Positions 23,179-30,746 of a stretch of DNA of 64,000 bases are shown here, piece after piece. The stretch lies in IMG/VR virus record IMGVR_UViG_3300032294_002612, positions 62,001-126,000 of that record; one strand, written 5' to 3'. The translations under genes were made by a program, and so were the position numbers. The notes under the pieces were generated by a model, which saw only the letters and a program-made list of their open reading frames with translations, did not search any database and was not told the DNA's origin. Source of the DNA: a virus. Positions within the stretch are counted from its first letter, which is position 1. Every line of letters begins with the position of its first letter.

Positions 23179-23574
23179 TCAATCTTTACCCCAAAGGAAT
23201 ATAACATTTTCGTAATGTGAGAAATCTTTTTCTAATCCGGGCTTTAAAACTTGTTCCCATATTTTATACCTATTGGCTAACCCACCGCCTAATTGGGAAA
23301 TATAATAAATTTTATCGGGATTTTTTTCAATAACCAGTTGTAACTCAATAGATTGAACGGTAAAATCAATCCTGTAACTTTCAGGGCGAAAAAAAGATTC
23401 ATCCATATTATCTGGATTTTTTTTAGTTATAAACCCGTATGTTTGTGGGTGATCTCTTAAAGCCGCCGCGCCACCATAACCTACCCGACGAAGATTATCA
23501 CCAAAGACAAATACAGCATTCGGATTTTTGTCTAAAAAATCTTTTGTAACAATAAAATTTTCGTATTTAGCCAT
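23179..23574 (-). CDS. Phage protein of the FGDN-(x)RxGxGG family, 131 residues
   Basis: Start at MAKYENFIVTKDFL, one base after the upstream stop. FVFGDNLRRVGYGGAAALRDHP, then YGFITKKNPDN match a widespread small phage/bacterial family (described as DUF7831-like; possible nucleotide-binding Rossmann-like fold). Biochemical role unknown. Confidence 0.7.
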   Translation of the reverse strand: MAKYENFIVTKDFLDKNPNAVFVFGDNLRRVGYGGAAALRDHPQTYGFITKKNPDNMDESFFRPESYRIDFTVQSIELQLVIEKNPDKIYYISQLGGGLANRYKIWEQVLKPGLEKDFSHYENVIFLWGKD

Positions 23575-23575
23575 A

Positions 23576-23953
23576 TCATCCAAGCCCAAAGTTAATTACA
23601 CCTTTAAACTTTTCTGGCTTTTTTATTTCTTTCCATTTCATGGTTTCAAAATCAGCTTCAAACCATGACTCTTCAAATTCATCAGACATAGCATAAATAC
23701 CTTCAGATACTTTTTCAATTATTAAATATTTATACAAGCCACCCTCATCAAGACCATTAATTCCAAATTTTTCTATAAAATGCAGGGCATCACTATACCG
23801 AGTATAAAAACCAATGCACCGACAACGCTCTCCAGATTTTTCTGGAACCATTGTAATTGTATAAATTGATTCTGATTTATTATCAAACTGACGAGTTTCT
23901 AGAAGCGTATTGTGATTATAAAGAACTTCGTACTTTGGAGAATCTTCACTCAT
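23576..23953 (-). CDS. Hypothetical protein, about 125 residues
   Basis: Start at MSEDSPKYEVLYNHNTLLET. The sequence looks like a small beta-sheet domain (TITMVPEKSGERCRCIGFYTRYSDALHFIEKFG). No family recognised. It overlaps the upstream gene by 4 bp (ATGA). Confidence 0.6.
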   Translation of the reverse strand: MSEDSPKYEVLYNHNTLLETRQFDNKSESIYTITMVPEKSGERCRCIGFYTRYSDALHFIEKFGINGLDEGGLYKYLIIEKVSEGIYAMSDEFEESWFEADFETMKWKEIKKPEKFKGVINFGLG

Positions 23954-24606
23954 GTCCAAAAATATTGTCTATATTTTATAGTTTCTGTCAAGATTTTTGT
24001 GTCTTTATTCCTGATTAAATCTTCAATACGGTGAACTTCAGCATATTCTTTTTCATATGAATCTCGAGTTACTTCAGTAAGACGTTTCAGACTTAAAGGT
24101 GGATAGGCTGCATCCAAATCTTTTTGGAGTTGCGGCCTTTCAACGGTTACATAATGATAAGCTTTTTCTAGCCATTTTGCAAATTTTGAACATTCATCTC
24201 CACTCGCTTTCCAATCAACAATTCCGTTTTTATATTCATCTTCGTAAAACCCTTTAATAAAGGCGAAATTTACGTCTTCAATAAGCATGCAAACATCTAC
24301 CCAAGTATTAGGAATCGCTGCACGATATTTTTTATTTTTGGGCTTAATAAAACATTTAAATTCATACCAAGCATTACGAATTTGATATGGAATATAAAGA
24401 CTAATATCTTTTTTAAACATTAGCCATCTAAGCCAAATATTAATATTAAACCAACTTTTCCAAGTAGATTTGTATTCAAGAGGGTCAATTATATTAATTT
24501 TTTTGACACTTGCTGCGAAATCTTTAACATCTGTTTTTATTTTTTCTACCTTGCGAGTAGTTTGAACAGTTTTATTTGGTTTAATTTTTACTTGCTTCTT
24601 TTTCAT
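23950..24606 (-). CDS. Hypothetical protein, 218 residues
   Basis: A basic N-terminal tail (MKKKQVKIKPNKTVQTTRKV) precedes an aromatic, helical domain with WFNINIWLRWLMFKKDISLY and YQIRNAWYEFKCFIKPKNKK. Overlaps the AAA+ gene upstream by 4 bp. Function unknown. Confidence 0.65.
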   Translation of the reverse strand: MKKKQVKIKPNKTVQTTRKVEKIKTDVKDFAASVKKINIIDPLEYKSTWKSWFNINIWLRWLMFKKDISLYIPYQIRNAWYEFKCFIKPKNKKYRAAIPNTWVDVCMLIEDVNFAFIKGFYEDEYKNGIVDWKASGDECSKFAKWLEKAYHYVTVERPQLQKDLDAAYPPLSLKRLTEVTRDSYEKEYAEVHRIEDLIRNKDTKILTETIKYRQYFWT

Positions 24607-25760
24607 GGCATAAATCCTATCTTTGGTTTTTCTAAACTTTTAATATTACTAATAAGTTCTTCGTCACTTTTTGCATAATAAATATCTGCAAGAGTCATAT
24701 TATCTTCTGCTTTGATATCAATGTCAAGTTTTTTAATAAGTTTCGCAGCCTGTTTCTCGTTAAGACCTTGGAATGAATACTCTGCTTTTAAACGCCCCTT
24801 TCTTAGAAGGGCTTCATCAATATCTTGACGATCACAATTATAGGTGACAATCACATTCAATTTAAGAACGTCGCCCAGAATACCATCGGTCATATTTAGA
24901 AGAGTTGATACAAGAGAGGGTTGATCTGAAAGATGACGCTTGGTAAGTGCTTTTTCGGCATCTTCAAGAATCATAACACAATCAGTTTTTTTCTTCAGTA
25001 GGCTTAAGATCGACGGATTAGTAATTTCATCCACAAAAGAAGTTGGAAAGAAAATAACGTCTTTCTTAAGAATTGATGCCAAGTATCTTATGTAAGTTGT
25101 TTTTCCAGTCCCAGGTCTGCCATGAAGCATGTAAAGTCCAGATGAATTTTCATGAAGTGATTTAATCATTTTTTCACTTACTGACTCAAAGCCTTCTCCA
25201 TAGTTCAATCCAATATCAAAAGTTTCTGGTAAGTTAATATTGAATTTTGAAAAATTAAAATTACCATAATCTTGGTTGACCATGAAAATATTTGGACGTT
25301 TATCTGTATCCATAAACTCTCTAAATTCTTCATCTACACATTGTTTGCTGGTAGGATAATAAAACATTAATTTGCATTTATCTTTATCACGCCCACTTTC
25401 AGAATTAATTTGTATAAAATTATCTTTATAGAAGTAAATTGAACCGTCTTCATAATCAAAGCTAGGAAGAATAACCTCCCCACCAATCATGAATGGTTCT
25501 TCGCCTTCTTCTTGTTCTAATTCTTCGATAGTTTTTGAAATTAAAACTTCTTCACCAATTTGAACAAGTTGACCGCCATTTTTATTAAGATAGTCAATAA
25601 TTTTATCTTTAAAGAAATTTTCTCTATATCTTTTATATGATGGCATGTCCCCCTCATACAAGGAAGTAATTAAAGCGATTGGATTGAGGAATTCAGAATG
25701 GAATAATCCAGCTAGAGTTAATTCGGGTAATTTAGATTTTGGAATTCTATATGAGTTCAT
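24603..25760 (-). CDS. AAA+ ATPase, BCS1/FtsH-like core
   Basis: 385 residues. N-terminal 200 residues are variable; then Walker A GRPGTGKTT (about 213-221), Walker B CVMILEDAE (about 258), sensor 1 VIVTYNCD and an arginine-finger region RKGRLKAEYSF. This is the arrangement of BCS1-type phage AAA proteins. They use ATP to remodel or unfold a partner; the partner here is unknown. It overlaps the 218-residue gene downstream. Confidence 0.85.
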   Translation of the reverse strand: MNSYRIPKSKLPELTLAGLFHSEFLNPIALITSLYEGDMPSYKRYRENFFKDKIIDYLNKNGGQLVQIGEEVLISKTIEELEQEEGEEPFMIGGEVILPSFDYEDGSIYFYKDNFIQINSESGRDKDKCKLMFYYPTSKQCVDEEFREFMDTDKRPNIFMVNQDYGNFNFSKFNINLPETFDIGLNYGEGFESVSEKMIKSLHENSSGLYMLHGRPGTGKTTYIRYLASILKKDVIFFPTSFVDEITNPSILSLLKKKTDCVMILEDAEKALTKRHLSDQPSLVSTLLNMTDGILGDVLKLNVIVTYNCDRQDIDEALLRKGRLKAEYSFQGLNEKQAAKLIKKLDIDIKAEDNMTLADIYYAKSDEELISNIKSLEKPKIGFMP

Positions 25761-25761
25761 A

Positions 25762-25950
25762 TTAAAAAGGATCTAAACCAAAAAATATAGAAAGAACTAC
25801 TTCTACACATGCCCGTTTATGTAAACGGGCGCCTAAAGCAAGATGCAATTCGTTTTCACGCTGACGAGTTGAATCATTTGAGTAATATTTAACTAAAAGT
25901 TCCGCCATGCGTTTAATTTCTTTTTTTGTTGGTTTTTTGAATTTGCTCAT
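25762..25950 (-). CDS. Small basic protein, 62 residues
   Basis: MSKFKKPTKKEIKRMAELLV at the start: basic, helical, no recognised domain. It lies one base upstream of the AAA+ gene and behind a promoter, so it leads that operon. Confidence 0.65.
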   Translation of the reverse strand: MSKFKKPTKKEIKRMAELLVKYYSNDSTRQRENELHLALGARLHKRACVEVVLSIFFGLDPF

Positions 25951-25978
25951 AAGAGAACTTGCTTCACACGCTTTATTT

Positions 25979-26006
25979 ATTATACATATAATTAATTAAT
26001 AATCAA
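25979..26006 (-). promoter_or_regulatory. Sigma70-type promoter for the AAA+ operon
   Basis: TTGATT, 16-bp spacer, TATAAT on the minus strand, 28 bp upstream of the ATG at 25950. Confidence 0.65.
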
Positions 26007-26014
26007 GAAGAAAG

Positions 26015-26096
26015 TGCTGATGATAGGAGTCGAACCTACACTTCCGAAGAAAACAGATCCTAAGTCTGTCGCGGCTGCCAATTACGCCACATCAGC
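26015..26096 (-). tRNA. tRNA-Leu(UAG)
   Basis: Acceptor GCTGATG/CATCAGC, anticodon stem ACAGA/TCTGT with loop CTTAGGA (UAG), long variable arm CTTCGGAAG, T-loop TTCGACT. No encoded CCA. Class II as expected for Leu, unlike the Leu(UAA) gene at 9478. Confidence 0.92.
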
Positions 26097-26100
26097 ATTT

Positions 26101-26173
26101 TGGAGGTGACAGGGCTCGAACCTGCTACCTTGACCTTGCAAAGGTCCTGCTCTACCAGATGAGCTACACCCCC
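26101..26173 (-). tRNA. tRNA-Ala(UGC)
   Basis: Acceptor GGGGGTG/CACCTCC, anticodon stem GGACC/GGTCA with loop TTTGCAA (UGC), T-arm GCAGG-TTCGAGC-CCTGT. The usual G3-U70 identity pair of tRNA-Ala is present as a G-U in the acceptor. Confidence 0.94.
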
Positions 26174-26174
26174 T

Positions 26175-26259
26175 TAAATGTGAGCAGTTTACCCGCGACT
26201 GCTCAGGGAAAACCACAACCAGTGGAAAGTCGGCTCCTTTTATGAGATAATCCCAAAAC
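26175..26259 (-). other. Structured spacer between tRNA-Ala and tRNA-Val
   Basis: About 85 bp with hairpins on the minus strand: CCAC/GTGG and GAGCAGT-CGCGGGTAA-ACTGCTC (7 bp), and a possible closing GGGA/TCCC. It is not a recognisable tRNA. It may be a processing spacer or a small structured RNA. Confidence 0.35.
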
Positions 26260-26260
26260 G

Positions 26261-26332
26261 TACACGGTGAGGGATTTGAACCCCCGACCAACTGCGTGTA
26301 AAGCAGCCGCTCTACCACTGAGCTAACCGTGC
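26261..26332 (-). tRNA. tRNA-Val(UAC)
   Basis: Acceptor GCACGGT/ACCGTGT, anticodon stem GCTGC/GCAGT with loop TTTACAC (UAC), T-arm GGGGG-TTCAAAT-CCCTC. CCA not encoded. Confidence 0.94.
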
Positions 26333-26349
26333 ATAAAATTTTAAAGAAC

Positions 26350-26433
26350 TAGGAGCAATAGGATTCGAACCTACTCAGCCGATAGGCAAAAGATTTACAG
26401 TCTTTCGTAACTCTCCAACTTTACCGTACTCCT
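26350..26433 (-). tRNA. tRNA-Tyr(GUA)
   Basis: Class II: acceptor AGGAGTA/TGCTCCT, anticodon stem AAAGA/TCTTT with loop CTGTAAA (GUA), variable arm GCC-TATC-GGC, T-loop TTCGAAT. Its first 13 nt are also the last codons of the SemiSWEET gene. Confidence 0.93.
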
Positions 26434-26696
26434 TTTTGAAATTTAAACCAAGCGTAAACTAATATTATACACATTACTAACCCAACTGAGTAATTTGCAA
26501 ACCACCAAATTCCGAACTGAGTTAAGAACATGTACACCATTCCGGATATATAACCACAAATTGACATTAATATCAATGCCAAAGATACATCTTTAGATGA
26601 TTGATTCTTAAAAATCTTTAAAATTTGAGGTATATAACAAAACATAAAACTAATTGTCATTATTATACCAAATATTTGTGCCAATGTTTCTTTCAT
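26421..26696 (-). CDS. SemiSWEET / PQ-loop sugar transporter-like protein
   Basis: A 91-residue protein of exactly SemiSWEET size with three transmembrane helices. The first helix carries the PQ-loop signature CYIPQILKIFKNQSSKDVSL, followed by helices around LILMSICGYISGMVYMF and WWFANYSVGLVMCIILVYAWF. Such half-transporters dimerise to move sugars or similar metabolites down their gradient. A phage copy is unusual. Its stop codon lies inside the tRNA-Tyr gene, and its start overlaps the metallopeptidase gene upstream by 4 bp. Confidence 0.8.
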   Translation of the reverse strand: MKETLAQIFGIIMTISFMFCYIPQILKIFKNQSSKDVSLALILMSICGYISGMVYMFLTQFGIWWFANYSVGLVMCIILVYAWFKFQKGVR

Positions 26697-27115
26697 AAGT
26701 AAATTCGGGGTAATTTAAATTTCTTTTCAAACCATTTTATAAGTTTTTTTCTTTCGCTTTTTAAATATGCGAAACGATATTGTCCAAATATTTTTCTCAT
26801 CCCCCATGAGTCCCATTCACGCTTTGCCCAATGCTCTACCCAGTTTTCAGCTTTAAACGATTTAATTGCGGAATAATCATGCTCTCGATGAAATTTTTTC
26901 CATAAACCTTTTCGTACGCAATAAATATGCCCCAATTCATGGAATACCGCTTCGGCCATTCCCTTCCGAGGCAATTTTTTATCTATATAAATAATTTCTT
27001 TTTCTACGTCTACTTCTCCATCTAACTCTTTATCAAAACGAGTACGAAATACAACTTTAACCTCATATTGTAGGCAAATTTGTCGTAAAAAACGTATTGT
27101 TTTTTCTCTATTCAT
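26693..27115 (-). CDS. Small HELGH zinc metallopeptidase-like protein, 140 residues
   Basis: Contains KGMAEAVFHELGHIYCVRKG (about residues 51-70), an HExxH motif with a following Gly-His context as in ImmA/IrrE-type peptidases, plus a basic C-terminal tail. IrrE-like enzymes cleave repressors, so an anti-repressor role is possible. Coupled to the SemiSWEET gene. Confidence 0.7.
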   Translation of the reverse strand: MNREKTIRFLRQICLQYEVKVVFRTRFDKELDGEVDVEKEIIYIDKKLPRKGMAEAVFHELGHIYCVRKGLWKKFHREHDYSAIKSFKAENWVEHWAKREWDSWGMRKIFGQYRFAYLKSERKKLIKWFEKKFKLPRIYL

Positions 27116-27156
27116 GTTATTATTTTAATTTTTAAAATATAAACTATCCATTTTAT

Positions 27157-27162
27157 GTGTAA
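27157..27162 (+). promoter_or_regulatory. Putative late promoter element GTGTAA
   Basis: TATGTGTAAATAATG, 9 bp upstream of the ATG at 27172 of a likely virion gene. Confidence 0.5.
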
Positions 27163-27171
27163 ATAATGTTA

Positions 27172-27510
27172 ATGAATCCGTCTCTTATTAAAACAGAATA
27201 TTTAGCAACAGGCCAAACCGCTCCTTTCACTGGTCAATGGGTTAATACCGCCCTCTGTAAAAACGGTTTTATTGTAGTTTATGCTAGCGGATCAAGCATA
27301 AGTATTGATTTACAAGCCAAAACGCAATTAAATCAACACCCCATTTTTCTAAATGGGGGCAGTGCCGAAGCTGTATCTTTTTATACAGCTACGGGAATCG
27401 GGGCTGGATATGGAGATCCAATATTTTTTGACTCGCCAATCGCAGAAATTAGATTAGCAGCTACGGCTGGTAATGCCCCAGTATTTGCTTATATAACTTA
27501 CCAAAACTAA
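27172..27510 (+). CDS. Probable virion decoration protein, 112 residues
   Basis: Start at MNPSLIKTEYLATGQTAPFT; an ATG two codons upstream (27166) is too close to the late element. The protein is Gly/Ala/Ser-rich and beta-stranded (FIVVYASGSSISIDLQAKTQ, FAYITYQN), like small capsid-decoration or tail-tube-associated proteins. It is an isolated + strand gene with a late element among minus-strand early genes. Function inferred. Confidence 0.6.
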   Translation: MNPSLIKTEYLATGQTAPFTGQWVNTALCKNGFIVVYASGSSISIDLQAKTQLNQHPIFLNGGSAEAVSFYTATGIGAGYGDPIFFDSPIAEIRLAATAGNAPVFAYITYQN

Positions 27511-27725
27511 TCTTCTGATTCTTCTTCTCGCTGGAGACGAGGTTTGAACCCAGATTTTCTTTTATTAAGATAAGCCATATTTGGCTCAACTTTATAATCT
27601 GGATGATCACTGTGCATTTGTGAGTCTTCTACAGACCACATTCCCATAAAAGTCCATTTCATTTTTTTATCAAGCTTTTTCCAAAGCTCGCTACTTTTTA
27701 ATACTTGCATAGATGGCCAATACAT
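27507..27725 (-). CDS. Hypothetical protein, 72 residues
   Basis: MYWPSMQVLKSSELWKKLDK at the start, then KWTFMGMWSVEDSQMHSDHPDY and a basic-acidic tail. Converges on the decoration gene with a 4-bp overlap. Unknown function. Confidence 0.6.
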   Translation of the reverse strand: MYWPSMQVLKSSELWKKLDKKMKWTFMGMWSVEDSQMHSDHPDYKVEPNMAYLNKRKSGFKPRLQREEESED

Positions 27726-27733
27726 AATACTTA

Positions 27734-28222
27734 TTATCCTAATAATTTTTTAAAAAGTCCAGTCTTTTTTTTATTCTCGCTTTCAATAAACACATTAAAA
27801 TAATCAAAAATTCCTTTATTCCATACTAATAAATAATGAAAAGCTTCAATTGCTTCTATCATTCCCATACTCATAATTTCTTCATTAATAATACGCTCAT
27901 GCTCTTCAAAATGACCCATGAAGTCATATAAGTAATCAAGAACTTTTTGTTTATCTTCAAATACCGCAGAGTCAACCATTACTTCAGAAAACCACTGATT
28001 ATCGATCTTTTTTTTAGATGATTTAAATACACTACTAAATACAATATATTGTTTAGACTCTTTTAAATAAACACCAAATATAATGTAAAATAAATTTTTT
28101 GTTTTACGTTTATTAAATTTTTTTGAAATATCTCCGACTAAACGCTTAGGTACTGCACCAAACATTACATCAAGATGTAACCCGTCTAGCTGTTCAATAT
28201 TTAAAAGTTGTTCTAAATCCAT
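27734..28222 (-). CDS. Hypothetical protein, 162 residues
   Basis: Begins MDLEQLLNIEQLDGLHLDVM; middle segment FYIIFGVYLKESKQYIVFSS looks beta-stranded; the C-terminal half is helical. No recognised domain. Confidence 0.62.
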   Translation of the reverse strand: MDLEQLLNIEQLDGLHLDVMFGAVPKRLVGDISKKFNKRKTKNLFYIIFGVYLKESKQYIVFSSVFKSSKKKIDNQWFSEVMVDSAVFEDKQKVLDYLYDFMGHFEEHERIINEEIMSMGMIEAIEAFHYLLVWNKGIFDYFNVFIESENKKKTGLFKKLLG

Positions 28223-28288
28223 GATTATAAATTATTATAATTAATAATGTTATTAAAATATAAAAAAAGTAGAAATATAAATTTTCGA

Positions 28289-28294
28289 GTGTAA
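28289..28294 (+). promoter_or_regulatory. Putative late promoter element GTGTAA
   Basis: CGAGTGTAATATAAC, 8 bp before the ATG at 28303. One of the clearest copies. Confidence 0.55.
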
Positions 28295-28302
28295 TATAAC
28301 TT

Positions 28303-28863
28303 ATGCCTAATTTACTTCCGTTTAGAGACTATAGTGAACATGAAGTTTTAAACTTTTTTGCCTGTAATACAGTGGCAAATAAAGGAACCCTTGTTGCTCC
28401 AGTTACTAATCCAATAAGCGGATCTGGACCATTAAATTTATCATCTAATGCTCCTGGAGCTATATATCCAAATTCTGTAACGAATAATTTTGATTTAATT
28501 GGAACTGTAACTCCAGTAGTTAATTATTCAGGGGTTCCAACTGCTATCGGAATATTGTTAAAAGATGTTCGTGAATTTGATGAAAATGGTGAAAAATTAA
28601 TTTTTAACTCTAGAAAAGCAGCTGAAATGGATGTAATAATTAAAGATATTCAGTCTACCCCAATTTTAACTAGGGGATTAGTAGTTACTAATGATATTGA
28701 TACGACTGATCGTGGTGGTGGCGGCGGACTACCAGCAATAGGTGATGCCGCCTATGTCGGAAATAGTGGCCGAATGGCAACTGATGGAGTTGTTGTTATT
28801 GGTAAATTCCTTAGTAGCTTAGACCAAAATGGTTACGCTTTAGTTAAAGTTGATTTCGTTTAA
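28303..28863 (+). CDS. Probable capsid decoration / head fibre protein, 186 residues
   Basis: Starts MPNLLPFRDYSEHEVLNFFA. The protein then has a Gly/Ser/Pro-rich beta region (TNPISGSGPLNLSSNAPGAI) and ends with a compact beta domain (GDAAYVGNSGRMATDGVVVI). The style matches phage head-decoration proteins that include KGTLV and DGxVVIGKFL segments. It is an isolated late gene whose end overlaps thyX convergently by 4 bp. Confidence 0.65.
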   Translation: MPNLLPFRDYSEHEVLNFFACNTVANKGTLVAPVTNPISGSGPLNLSSNAPGAIYPNSVTNNFDLIGTVTPVVNYSGVPTAIGILLKDVREFDENGEKLIFNSRKAAEMDVIIKDIQSTPILTRGLVVTNDIDTTDRGGGGGLPAIGDAAYVGNSGRMATDGVVVIGKFLSSLDQNGYALVKVDFV

Positions 28864-29483
28864 TAACCAAAAGCTTCAAGTGTATATTTAAAAGGATTCC
28901 CTTCAATATTCTTTACGAGTTCTAGCATCGTGGATGCTATTTCTCTGATCTCTTTTTGCGCGTCCTCTTTATTGCGAAGTTCTAAAAAATGATAGAATGA
29001 TCTCCAATTAAACATTACATCTGCTTGAATCTGTGAATTATAACCTTTAAAATATCTTGCACTTTCTTTGGCGCGTTTGCGTCCAAGAATAGGGGTAAGT
29101 TCTTCAAGACATTGATGATAATAATTATTCCCTTGTTCGGTATATTCTTTAAGTATATTTGCCCAACTATTAACAGGCCAATCTTCTGGAATTAAATATT
29201 TATCTTCTTTAATTTCTTTATATCTTGCGCTTTCACCGTTAACAGAAACTCCGACCCTATGTTTTATCAAATGAATATGGCTAGCGATATCGCAGTTAAC
29301 GAGAAAATGCAGTGAAGATTTTTCAAATGGGGTATGATGGCCAGCAGTAGCAAGCATTCTTAATAGACTGGGGATCCGCGCACGCTTTTCTTCTGTAATT
29401 TCTCTACTCGTTGAAGTCCAAGCTGAACAAGCGTGAACGTCATCTGAACCATAATAACCAATTAATTCCACAGTATTATTCAT
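28860..29483 (-). CDS. thyX: Flavin-dependent thymidylate synthase ThyX
   Basis: A 207-residue ThyX. The signature (R/K)HRxxSxNxxSxRY is present as KHRVGVSVNGESARY (about residues 74-88), preceded by AGHHTPFEKSSLHFLV. ThyX makes dTMP from dUMP with FAD, NADPH and methylenetetrahydrofolate. The Q-AD-x-FNWRSFYHFLELR segment also fits. With dCMP deaminase, dNMP kinase and class II RNR it forms the phage nucleotide pathway. It has a TTGAGT/TATCAT promoter. Confidence 0.95.
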   Translation of the reverse strand: MNNTVELIGYYGSDDVHACSAWTSTSREITEEKRARIPSLLRMLATAGHHTPFEKSSLHFLVNCDIASHIHLIKHRVGVSVNGESARYKEIKEDKYLIPEDWPVNSWANILKEYTEQGNNYYHQCLEELTPILGRKRAKESARYFKGYNSQIQADVMFNWRSFYHFLELRNKEDAQKEIREIASTMLELVKNIEGNPFKYTLEAFGY

Positions 29484-29492
29484 TATGAATGA

Positions 29493-29521
29493 ATGATATA
29501 ATTAAATTAATTAAAACTCAA
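29493..29521 (-). promoter_or_regulatory. Sigma70-type promoter for thyX
   Basis: TTGAGT, 17-bp spacer, TATCAT on the minus strand, 9 bp upstream of the ATG at 29483. Confidence 0.7.
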
Positions 29522-30177
29522 GACTTATCTTTATTAGGTTCAAATTGATAAAAATAAAGCTCTTCTTCACCAGCAAACCAGCGACTACCAGTTTGTTCGC
29601 AAGAGAATTCTTTACCAAATACTTTCCATTTTTCGTGACCTTTTAATTCAGAACCAATCCAAGCGCCACCATCACGCCAAACAATACGATTACCAGGTTG
29701 AATAAAATATTGACCACCTTCGCCTATTAATAAATGACCTTGCTTATGACCACCAGGATTTTCACTCTGACCAGTTCTAAATTCTGGGCCATAAATCCAA
29801 TCGAATGTCATTAAATAAATTGCATTATGCCAAGTCTTATCTTTTAAAACTATTTTGCAAGCACTATTTTTTAAATATTCATACTTAATACATGATACAT
29901 ATGGAGAAAAACTATCCCATAACTGAAGCCAATCTAAAGGATAAGTGGTCAAGTTTTTCTCTGGAAGCTTATCATTTAAGTAATGGATTGGTACTCTAGT
30001 ATGAATACTCCCCATTTCAGTCATCACTGAAAAAAGTCCACACCTTCTATTAATAGAAGTAAACCCAAAAACTTCAACAGGTAAAAACTCTTTAGTCTCT
30101 CTCGGATTTTTATTATATAAAAAACTTGTATCTAAATATGACGTAAATAAAGGAATATCTGTATTAATATAACTCAT
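29518..30177 (-). CDS. Hypothetical protein, 219 residues
   Basis: Start taken at MSYINTDIPLFTSYLDTSFL; a longer frame to 30213 exists but crosses the intergenic AT-rich element. The protein is Trp/Gly-rich in its C-terminal half (GGQYFIQPGNRIVWRDGGAW), likely a beta domain. No family recognised. Confidence 0.62.
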   Translation of the reverse strand: MSYINTDIPLFTSYLDTSFLYNKNPRETKEFLPVEVFGFTSINRRCGLFSVMTEMGSIHTRVPIHYLNDKLPEKNLTTYPLDWLQLWDSFSPYVSCIKYEYLKNSACKIVLKDKTWHNAIYLMTFDWIYGPEFRTGQSENPGGHKQGHLLIGEGGQYFIQPGNRIVWRDGGAWIGSELKGHEKWKVFGKEFSCEQTGSRWFAGEEELYFYQFEPNKDKS

Positions 30178-30181
30178 TTGC

Positions 30182-30187
30182 GTGTAA
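30182..30187 (+). promoter_or_regulatory. Putative late promoter element GTGTAA
   Basis: GCGTGTAATATATAATATC lies 24 bp upstream of the ATG at 30212, the longest spacing among the set. Confidence 0.35.
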
Positions 30188-30211
30188 TATATAATATCAT
30201 ACGTTTTTACC

Positions 30212-30550
30212 ATGCTTACTTCTAATAAAAATACTAAAAAAATTGTAGCAAATAATCCAAAGCCCGTACATTTATCAGATTTTTTATCGTTTGATAATAT
30301 ATGGAAATTGGCAATCTTGGCATTTATGGTCGCCAGTTTATATTTGCAAAATAATTTTATTACAAAAAAAGAATTTACCCAAACAGAAGAAAAAGTACAA
30401 AGAATCGAACTTGTGCTTGGGCAATTAGAAATTAAGAATCAAATAGATCTTTCACAAAATAAAACACTAGAACTAATAGAAATAAGGTTAAGGCAGATAG
30501 AGCAAATGGTTGCTATTTTGGAATCTAGGCGAAATGAAAAAACAAACTAA
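30212..30550 (+). CDS. Membrane-anchored coiled-coil protein (possible spanin-like)
   Basis: 112 residues: a short N-terminal tail, one transmembrane helix (WKLAILAFMVASLYLQ, about 31-46), then a long coiled coil (EKVQRIELVLGQLEIKNQID to the end). An N-in membrane anchor with periplasmic coiled coil resembles an inner-membrane spanin, and the next gene could be a holin. That lysis role is only a suggestion. Confidence 0.6.
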   Translation: MLTSNKNTKKIVANNPKPVHLSDFLSFDNIWKLAILAFMVASLYLQNNFITKKEFTQTEEKVQRIELVLGQLEIKNQIDLSQNKTLELIEIRLRQIEQMVAILESRRNEKTN

Positions 30551-30746
30551 AAAAATAATAAATACTATAATTAAATCAATGTTTGTAGTTTCAATGATAT
30601 TATTTAGTATTTCGGTATGTCTCTTTTCGGCAAGAGTCGGTTTTGGGTTTAATTTTGGACCACCATTTTGTTGGGCCTCATTTTTGCAAATGGGGCTTTT
30701 TATGTTAAGTGGGTGGGCTTTTAATAAAGAATTATTTTATACTTAA
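30534..30746 (+). CDS. Small two-helix membrane protein (holin candidate)
   Basis: Start at MKKQTKKIINTIIKSMFVVS, overlapping the upstream gene by 17 bp. About 70 residues with two hydrophobic helices separated by a short Gly/Phe-rich turn and a basic N-terminus, the size and topology of a class II holin. No endolysin is visible nearby. Confidence 0.55.
   Translation: MKKQTKKIINTIIKSMFVVSMILFSISVCLFSARVGFGFNFGPPFCWASFLQMGLFMLSGWAFNKELFYT

Noticed and set aside
26082-26318. A 78-codon frame on the minus strand
   Set aside because: It runs through tRNA-Ala and tRNA-Val sequences and encodes nothing credible.
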